Made by a program: the position numbers and the translations under genes
Part shown: piece after piece, positions 58,304 to 63,235 of the stretch
Position numbering within the stretch: position 1 is the stretch's first letter
Layout of the letters: the number at the start of each line of letters is the position of its first letter
Notes under the pieces: model-generated
What the model was told of the DNA's origin: nothing
The model's database searches: none
Seen by the model: the letters and a program-made list of their open reading frames with translations, nothing else
Origin: an uncultured Collinsella sp.
GTDB taxonomy: Bacteria; Actinomycetota; Coriobacteriia; Coriobacteriales; Coriobacteriaceae
Length of the DNA stretch: 63,235 nt
Direction of reading: 5' to 3'
NCBI GenBank assembly: GCA_958429225.1
Contig: CAUAJB010000002.1
Location: forward strand, 1-63,235

Positions 58304-59467
58304 ATGCAGGCATCGCAGCGTCTCGACCGCTTTGGCGCGGAGGTCTTCGCCTCGCTCAACAACAAGCTTCTCGCGCTGAAGGCTCAGGGCAAGACCATTT
58401 ACAACATGAGCGTGGGCACGCCCGACTTTAAGCCGTACAATCACGTGGTCGAGGCACTCACGCAAGCAGCCCAAGATCCCGAGATGTGGAAGTATGCCCT
58501 GCGCGACCTGCCCGAGCTCAAGCAGGCTGTGTGCGATTACTATGAGCGCCGCTTTGGCGTTTCGGGCATTACGCCGTCCATGGTGCAGTCGTGCAACGGC
58601 ACGCAGGAAGGCGTGGGTCATTTGGGTCTGGCCCTGCTCGACCCGGGTGACACCATCCTGGTGCCCGATCCGTGCTACCCGGTCTTTGAGGCGGGTGCCA
58701 AGATCGCCGATGCCAAGCTCGAGTACTATCCGCTGATTGCCGAGCACAATTACCTGCCCTATGTGGCGGGTATCGATCCCGAGGTTGCCGATCGTGCCAA
58801 GTATATGATCGTGTCGCTGCCCGCCAACCCGGTGGGCTCGGTGGGCACGCCCGAGGTCTACGAGGAGATCATCGCTTTCGCCCGCGAGCACGACCTGCTC
58901 ATCGTCCATGACAACGCGTACTCCGACATCGTGTTCGACGGCGAGCCGGGTGGCAGCTTCTTGCAGTATCCCGGTGCGCTCGAGGTGGGTGTGGAGTTCT
59001 TCTCGCTTTCCAAGTCGTTTAACGTCACCGGTGCCCGCATTGGCTTTTTGGTCGGTCGCGAGGACGTGGTCTCGGCCTTTGCCAAGCTGCGCAGCCAGAT
59101 TGACTTCGGTATGTTCCTCCCGATCCAGAAGGCTGCTATCGCGTGCCTTAATGGCCCGCGCGATGAGGTCGAGGCACAGCGTCTGAAGTACCAGGAGCGC
59201 CGCGATGTCCTGTGCGACGGTCTTGAGGGCTTGGGCTGGGAGCGTCCCAACGCGCATGGCTCTATGTTTGTGTGGGCCAAGCTCCCCGGTGGCCGCACCG
59301 ATTCGATGGCGTTTTGCGAGGAGCTCATGGAGAAGGCCGGCGTTGTGGTGACGCCGGGCGCGAGCTTTGGTCCTTCGGGCGAGGGACACGTGCGCATGGC
59401 GCTGGTCTTGCCGCCCGACCAGATCGCTTTGGCTGTCGAGGCCATTCGCGAGGCGGGCCTGTATTAG
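58304..59467 (+). CDS. Class I/II PLP aminotransferase
   Basis: A 387-residue fold-type I aminotransferase: PLP lysine in FFSLSKSFNVTGARIG, the nucleophile-binding NPVGSVGT and HDNAYSDIVFDG, and the C-terminal substrate Arg in GHVRMALVLPPDQ. The order and length fit the LL-diaminopimelate or aspartate-type aminotransferases (DapC/PatA-like) as well as other amino-acid aminotransferases. A dapH-like gene at the window end points towards lysine/DAP synthesis, but the two are not adjacent. ATG 58304 has GAAAGGTGG. Confidence 0.85.
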   Translation: MQASQRLDRFGAEVFASLNNKLLALKAQGKTIYNMSVGTPDFKPYNHVVEALTQAAQDPEMWKYALRDLPELKQAVCDYYERRFGVSGITPSMVQSCNGTQEGVGHLGLALLDPGDTILVPDPCYPVFEAGAKIADAKLEYYPLIAEHNYLPYVAGIDPEVADRAKYMIVSLPANPVGSVGTPEVYEEIIAFAREHDLLIVHDNAYSDIVFDGEPGGSFLQYPGALEVGVEFFSLSKSFNVTGARIGFLVGREDVVSAFAKLRSQIDFGMFLPIQKAAIACLNGPRDEVEAQRLKYQERRDVLCDGLEGLGWERPNAHGSMFVWAKLPGGRTDSMAFCEELMEKAGVVVTPGASFGPSGEGHVRMALVLPPDQIALAVEAIREAGLY

Positions 59468-59610
59468 AAAGCTATTTCGCCTCGTCAATATATCGAAACC
59501 GATTTCGTGCAGTTATTTTACGAATCCTGCAAACAATTTCGGTAAACGGTCGATTTTTGGCTGCGAATAGGAGCATAATCAAAGTCCCGATTGGATGTAT
59601 TGGGATTACG

Positions 59611-59646
59611 ACAAGCCGCTCGGGTCGTTCCCGGGCGGCTTGTTTG
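59611..59646 (+). terminator. Terminator after the aminotransferase gene
   Basis: ACAAGCCGC(T)CGGG pairs with CCCG(G)GCGGCTTGT around a 5-nt loop, followed by TTTG. The region upstream (59468-59600) is AT-rich and shows no gene. Confidence 0.7.
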
Positions 59647-59668
59647 TGGAGTGAGATGGGAGTTTCTA

Positions 59669-60619
59669 ATGGTTAACGAGAAGAAGGTCGCTATTGTCGG
59701 CTGCGGTTTCGTCGGTTCGTCTTCGGCGTTCGCGCTGATGCAGAGCGGTCTGTTCTCCGAAATGGTCCTCATCGACGTGGACAAGAACCGCGCCGAGGGT
59801 GAGGCCCTGGATATCGCGCACGGCATGACGTTTGCCGAGCCGATGAAGATCTACGCCGGCGATTATTCCGATGTCGCCGACGCCGCCATGATTGTTGTCA
59901 CCGCTGGCGCTGCCCAGAAGCCCGGTGAGACCCGCCTGGACCTGGTCAACAAGAACGTCAGCATCTTTAAGTCCATTATCCCCGAGATTAAGAAGTCCGG
60001 CTTCGACGGCATTCTGCTCATCGTCTCCAACCCGGTCGATGTTCTGACCTACGCCGCCATCAAGATGTCCGGCCTGCCCGAGGGCCACGTCATCGGTTCC
60101 GGCACCGTGCTCGACACCGGCCGCCTGCAGCAGATGCTTGGTGCCCACGTCGAGGTTGACCCGCGCGATGTCCAGGCCTATGTCATGGGCGAGCACGGCG
60201 ACTCCGAGTTTGTCGCTTGGTCCAGCGCTCAGGTTGCCGGCGTTCCGCTGAACACCTTCTGTGAGCTTCACGGCCATCTGGAGCATGAGGCTGCCGAGAA
60301 GCGCATCGCCGAGGACGTCAAGAACTCCGCCTACACCATCATCGAGAAGAAGCACGCCACCTACTATGGCGTCGCCATGGCCGTCAAGCGCATCTGCACC
60401 GCCGTTATGCGCGATGAGCAGACCGTTCTGCCCGTCTCCTCGCTCATGGTGGGCGAGTACGGCCTGTCCGATCTTGCCATCTCCATGCCGACCGTCGTTG
60501 GCCGCGACGGCGTTGTCTGCCGCGTCCCCGTGCCGCTGGACGATGACGAGCAGCATGAGCTCACCGTCTCCGCCAAGGCCCTCAAGGACATTATCGACAG
60601 CGTCGACTTCTCCTGCTAA
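59669..60619 (+). CDS. ldh: L-lactate dehydrogenase
   Basis: A 316-residue NAD-dependent 2-hydroxyacid dehydrogenase that interconverts pyruvate and L-lactate. The NAD loop is VAIVGCGFVGSSSA; the specificity loop TAGAAQKPGETRLDLVNKN has Gln rather than the Arg used by malate dehydrogenase; and the active-site His lies in MGEHGDSEFVAWS. It ends the product formation of glycolysis begun by pgi elsewhere in the window. ATG 59669 has GATGGGAG. Confidence 0.94.
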   Translation: MVNEKKVAIVGCGFVGSSSAFALMQSGLFSEMVLIDVDKNRAEGEALDIAHGMTFAEPMKIYAGDYSDVADAAMIVVTAGAAQKPGETRLDLVNKNVSIFKSIIPEIKKSGFDGILLIVSNPVDVLTYAAIKMSGLPEGHVIGSGTVLDTGRLQQMLGAHVEVDPRDVQAYVMGEHGDSEFVAWSSAQVAGVPLNTFCELHGHLEHEAAEKRIAEDVKNSAYTIIEKKHATYYGVAMAVKRICTAVMRDEQTVLPVSSLMVGEYGLSDLAISMPTVVGRDGVVCRVPVPLDDDEQHELTVSAKALKDIIDSVDFSC

Positions 60620-60651
60620 ATCAAGCTCGCTAGAGCGAAAAGCTACAATGA

Positions 60652-60686
60652 AGGCGTCCGAGTCCACGCGGCCCGGGCGCTTTTTT
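60652..60686 (+). terminator. Terminator after ldh
   Basis: GCGTCCG pairs with CGGGCGC (one G-U) around an 11-nt loop, followed by T6. The hairpin runs straight into the short repeat at 60685. Confidence 0.75.
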
Positions 60687-60714
60687 GGTGCAAAGTAACC
60701 TGACCCCAATGCAC
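60685..60714. repeat. Short dispersed repeat, copy 1
   Basis: TTGGTGCAAAGTAACCTGAC followed by CCCAATGCAC; a very similar unit occurs at 61897-61931 after the next gene. The two copies bracket a single gene. Confidence 0.7.
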
Positions 60715-60733
60715 TATAGTCGATGGGAGGGCC

Positions 60734-61894
60734 ATGTCGGATTCGCCTAATTTTTTGACCTATGCCCAGACGGCGTTTGATCCGTTTGAGGAGCGGCCGT
60801 TCTGCGCGGTGGATAGCCTGGTCTTTGCGTGGTTGTCCTATTTGCGTTTGCCGGGTGATATGGCGGAGCTGACGAACTGGCAGGGCCTAGACGTACGCGA
60901 GCTGCTGCGTGCCGAGTGCTATCGGGACATGATTGACGACTTGTGGGACCCGGAGGGGAGCAGGGCCTTGTTGGAGGCCGTGGCAGCAAGTCCTCGCTAC
61001 CGTGGCGTGCACGTTTGCGGCTATCGTGCTGTGAGCGATGTGGTGGCGACGGAGCAGTTTGCAGCCATGGCGTTCCGGTTTCCGGCGGGGTTTAGTTACC
61101 TTTCCTTCCGGGGGACCGACAGCACGATTGTGGGTTGGAAAGAGGACTTTAACATGGCGTTCCGGTGTCCTGTGCCGGCCCAGGAATCCGCGGCACGTTA
61201 TGTGGACGAGGCGGCGGATGCGATTGACGGGCCGCTTTTGTGCGGAGGTCATTCCAAGGGTGGAAACCTTGCGGTGTACGGTGCGGCAATGTGCTCCGAT
61301 GTCGCCCGTGAGCGAATCGAACGGGCATATTCCCATGATGGTCCGGGTTTCGTCGAGGAGTTCCTGAACGGCGACGCCTTTGCCGATCTTTCCGGTCGAA
61401 TCGACAAGACGCTACCTCGGTCGTCGATCTTTGGCATGATGTTCGAGACACAGGAGGACTATGCCATCGTTGAGAGCACCGAGTTCAGCCTGCTGCAACA
61501 CAATCCCTTTAGCTGGGTGGTTGATGGTCGCGACTTCGTGTACTGCGAGCGCCTGTCCGCCGGTGCTCGATACGTTGATGGCTCTATTCGCGAGATGCTG
61601 CTTGCAGTGTCGCCTAGCGAGCGCGAGCGTTTTGTAGATGCGTTGTTCTCCGTGTTTGAGGCTACGGGTGCAGAGCGGTTTGCGGATATCGCTGGGAATC
61701 TGCGCGAGAGCCTGCCCGTGATGCTCCAGGCTGCGCAAGGCTTTGACAAGGATACGCGACGCTTTGTCTCGCAGACCATCGCGGCAATCCTTAAATGCGC
61801 ACTGCTGCCCAAACGACCCCAGATCGACATGCCCGCTGCCGGCAAGAGTTTGGCAGAACAGCTCGAGGCTTGGCAGTCCGAGCTCCTGCGCTAG
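60734..61894 (+). CDS. Mbeg1-like (DUF2974) alpha/beta hydrolase
   Basis: A 386-residue protein of the DUF2974/Mbeg1-like family. The nucleophile elbow GGHSKGGNLAVYGA carries the catalytic-type Ser; SFRGTDSTIVGWKEDFNM and YSHDGPGFVEEFL precede and follow it, as in lipase-like members. No signal peptide is present, so it is cytosolic. Substrate is not established for the family. It stands alone between two copies of a short palindromic repeat. Confidence 0.88.
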   Translation: MSDSPNFLTYAQTAFDPFEERPFCAVDSLVFAWLSYLRLPGDMAELTNWQGLDVRELLRAECYRDMIDDLWDPEGSRALLEAVAASPRYRGVHVCGYRAVSDVVATEQFAAMAFRFPAGFSYLSFRGTDSTIVGWKEDFNMAFRCPVPAQESAARYVDEAADAIDGPLLCGGHSKGGNLAVYGAAMCSDVARERIERAYSHDGPGFVEEFLNGDAFADLSGRIDKTLPRSSIFGMMFETQEDYAIVESTEFSLLQHNPFSWVVDGRDFVYCERLSAGARYVDGSIREMLLAVSPSERERFVDALFSVFEATGAERFADIAGNLRESLPVMLQAAQGFDKDTRRFVSQTIAAILKCALLPKRPQIDMPAAGKSLAEQLEAWQSELLR

Positions 61895-61896
61895 CC

Positions 61897-61931
61897 ATTG
61901 GTGCAAAGCAACCTGTCCCCGATGCACCAAT
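61897..61931. repeat. Short dispersed repeat, copy 2
   Basis: ATTGGTGCA and TGCACCAAT form a perfect 9-bp inverted repeat around AAGCAACCTGTCCCCGA. Compared with copy 1 (60685), the centre and arm sequence are nearly the same. It starts 3 bp after the stop of the Mbeg1-like gene. Confidence 0.8.
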
Positions 61932-62005
61932 CTTCGATGCGCCTGGGGCGGGCTCGACCGCTATACTGGTTCGTGCCGAAATCGATCTAGAACGGAATGC
62001 CGTAT

Positions 62006-63010
62006 ATGAAAATCAATCACGCGATTCTGCATATCCTGGACTTTGACTCTGCCGTCAACGTTATGAGCCAGCGCGAGTTGGATATCGAGAGCCGTACCGT
62101 GCGCAACTTCGTGACAACACATCTGCGCCGCGCGCGTACCTCGGCCGACAATAAACGTGCCATGTTTGCCGAGAACTCTGCGTTTGGCGGCGAGCTCAAG
62201 GGCTATTTCTTTGGCGAGCGCGAGTTCGTGGACCTGTCGCAGCAGATTGCGGAGTTTATTTCCTCCGAGCTCACCAAAGCCGAGAAAGCCGAGTCCACCG
62301 ATGTGCTCGTGGCCGATTTTGACGACGATGAGGATGTCCGCTGGTTTGCCGTGATGCTGCTGGGCTCCAAGCAGGCTTTTATGCACGAAGTGGGCCGCGA
62401 GGAGGGGGAGGTGCGCAACGACATTGCGCGCCACTACGCCATTCTGCCGAACCCCTCGCAAAAGGTGCCGAGCTATGCCATCGTGCGCGCAAGCACCATG
62501 GAGATCGGCTACGTGGACAAGAAGCGCAAGATTGCCGGCGAGGACCGCATGCTTATCCCCGATGGCCTGCTGCAGTGCGATACGGGCGTATCGGGCAAGG
62601 AGGTCATCGACACCGTGACGCGTGTGGTCGAGGAAGTCGCCGAGGAGCATGGTGCCAACACGGCTGTAGCGCTCGCTAAGGTTAAGGCTGCCGTTGCCGA
62701 GAAGGTTGAGGATGACGAGGAGCTGCCGCCTTGGGATATCGTCGATGAGGTCTTTGAGGACGAACCGGTTATCAAGGAGAGCGTGCGCGCGGCACTGACC
62801 GAGGAGAAGGTGCCTGAGCGTGTGCCCGTGGAGCGCAAGCAGGTCGAACGCGCGGCGGTGCGCAATCACAAGATCCGTACCGACACGGGTATCGAGATCA
62901 GCTTCCCGGCCGAGATGGGTTCCAACTCCGAGTATATCGAGTTCGTCAACGAACCCAACGGCCTCATCTCTATCGAGCTCAAGAACATCGGAAGTATTGA
63001 GAATCGATAA
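62006..63010 (+). CDS. 37-kDa nucleoid-associated protein (NA37 family)
   Basis: A 334-residue protein with the NA37 (YejK-like) N-terminus MKINHAILHILDFDSAVN and GKEVIDTVTRVVEEVAEEHG in the middle. YejK-type proteins bind the nucleoid and some resemble phage-defence nucleases' partners, but the role here is undefined. The ATG at 62006 is chosen over 61997 because the only G-rich site is 9 nt upstream of it. A strong terminator follows. Confidence 0.85.
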   Translation: MKINHAILHILDFDSAVNVMSQRELDIESRTVRNFVTTHLRRARTSADNKRAMFAENSAFGGELKGYFFGEREFVDLSQQIAEFISSELTKAEKAESTDVLVADFDDDEDVRWFAVMLLGSKQAFMHEVGREEGEVRNDIARHYAILPNPSQKVPSYAIVRASTMEIGYVDKKRKIAGEDRMLIPDGLLQCDTGVSGKEVIDTVTRVVEEVAEEHGANTAVALAKVKAAVAEKVEDDEELPPWDIVDEVFEDEPVIKESVRAALTEEKVPERVPVERKQVERAAVRNHKIRTDTGIEISFPAEMGSNSEYIEFVNEPNGLISIELKNIGSIENR

Positions 63011-63035
63011 GCTGTGCTTGGACGTTGCAGAAAAA

Positions 63036-63072
63036 CAAAGGCCGAAGCCCTTCGGGACTTCGGCCTTTTTTG
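63036..63072 (+). terminator. Terminator after the nucleoid-associated protein gene
   Basis: AAAGGCCGAAG pairs with CTTCGGCCTTT around a loop that itself contains CCCTTCGGGA, followed by a T-run. Confidence 0.92.
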
Positions 63073-63125
63073 TTTTCGGCTTGGTTGCTGACATTGCGCC
63101 GCAGGTTGGGCATACGTCAGCGAAA

Positions 63126-63150
63126 ACGCGGTTTGTCAAAACCGCGTAAC
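63126..63150 (-). terminator. Terminator of the dapH-like gene
   Basis: Read on the minus strand, ACGCGGTTTTGACAAACCGCG folds into an 8-9 bp stem with a 4-nt loop and is followed by TTTTC. Confidence 0.75.
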
Positions 63151-63152
63151 TA

Positions 63153-63235
63153 TTAAAGTTGACGTAAGCCCTCTTCCAGGCCGGTCTTGCTGTCGGTCTT
63201 CTCATCGCGCATCTTGATGACGCGGGCGGGGACAC
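63153..63235 (-). CDS. dapH: C-terminus of a tetrahydrodipicolinate N-acetyltransferase-like protein (5' part outside window)
   Basis: Read on the minus strand, the last 27 codons give VPARVIKMRDEKTDSKTGLE and a final EGLRQL before a TAA stop. The pattern VPA-VIK--DEKT-SKT-L---LR-L is the characteristic C-terminus of DapH-type acyltransferases of the acetylase route to diaminopimelate. The rest is beyond the window edge, so the assignment rests on this tail and a normal terminator directly after it. Confidence 0.7.
   Translation of the reverse strand, partial: VPARVIKMRDEKTDSKTGLEEGLRQL

Noticed and set aside
58223..59488. A 421-codon minus-strand frame opposite the aminotransferase
   Set aside because: Shadow frame; the plus-strand protein has all class I/II aminotransferase motifs.
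61961..63235. A 424-codon minus-strand frame running to the window end
   Set aside because: It lies opposite the nucleoid-associated protein gene. At the extreme edge a different minus frame encodes the dapH-like C-terminus instead.

Overview
The window is about 63 kb of bacterial chromosome. Gene content, codon usage and overall high GC point to a strictly anaerobic gut actinobacterium of the Coriobacteriia, most likely Collinsella; this is inference, because no rRNA gene or species marker is present. Supporting signs are the oxygen-sensitive class III ribonucleotide reductase pair (nrdD, nrdG), a flavodoxin beside a DUF3793 gene, the C-terminus of a DapH-like protein, many intergenic hairpin repeats, and Shine-Dalgarno-led genes with frequent GTG and TTG starts.

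Layout. 1-7.3 kb: 3' end of nrdD, nrdG, a folate cluster (folE, an HD-domain hydrolase, folB), a YgjP-type metallopeptidase, an M19 dipeptidase, a SlyD-like isomerase next to a UreE-like orphan, and a Cof-type phosphatase. 7.4-12.5 kb: a PerR-like regulator, acylphosphatase, a Gfo/Idh/MocA oxidoreductase, RNase HI, and a LysR regulator divergent from metY, which has a possible Cys-containing leader peptide. 12.8-23.8 kb: a secreted protein, panE, an Fe-S aldo/keto reductase, a second oxidoreductase, endonuclease IV, a polar amino-acid ABC transporter with a fused ectodomain, flavodoxin and DUF3793, and a copper-type HMA protein behind a CsoR-like operator. 24-29.3 kb: a large LPxxG-tailed surface protein, an SOS-type polY/yolD pair with LexA-like boxes, and a truncated Fe-ADH-like protein.

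29.5-34.9 kb: pgi, followed by a 3.5 kb insertion (VirD4/TraG-like ATPase, ClpP-like protease, unknown protein) bounded by a second degenerate copy of the pgi 3' end and its terminator. This looks like the remnant of an integrative element. 35-44.3 kb: deoC, two HAD phosphatases, then a GntR-controlled cluster (YfcC-type permease, amidohydrolase, and FrlC-, FrlB- and FrlD-like enzymes) that reads as an Amadori-product (fructoselysine-type) utilisation operon. It is followed by a 229 bp MITE-like element with long terminal inverted repeats. 44.6-51.6 kb: tatD and tcdA, an sdpR/sdpI pair, ettA, a protein with a LOTUS-like N-terminus, and a Ser/Thr-rich membrane protein.

51.7-56.1 kb: a visibly AT-rich island on the plus strand carrying a small conserved-looking protein, a DUF2087 protein, an MFS exporter, a large radical SAM protein with an apparent cobalamin-binding-type N-terminus and two winged-helix-like C-terminal modules, and immediately after it a 36-residue peptide gene with a very strong ribosome binding site, closed by a terminator. 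I read this as a candidate undescribed RiPP (ribosomally made, modified peptide) cassette, and it is the most interesting object in the window. 56.2-63.2 kb: nadE, an aminotransferase, L-lactate dehydrogenase, a Mbeg1-like hydrolase between two copies of a short palindromic repeat, a 37-kDa nucleoid-associated protein, and the dapH-like 3' end.

Several intergenic spacers carry hairpin repeats with related loops but different, compensating stems (1.0, 7.3, 16.6, 17.7 and perhaps 29.3 kb). They form a separate second theme of the window.
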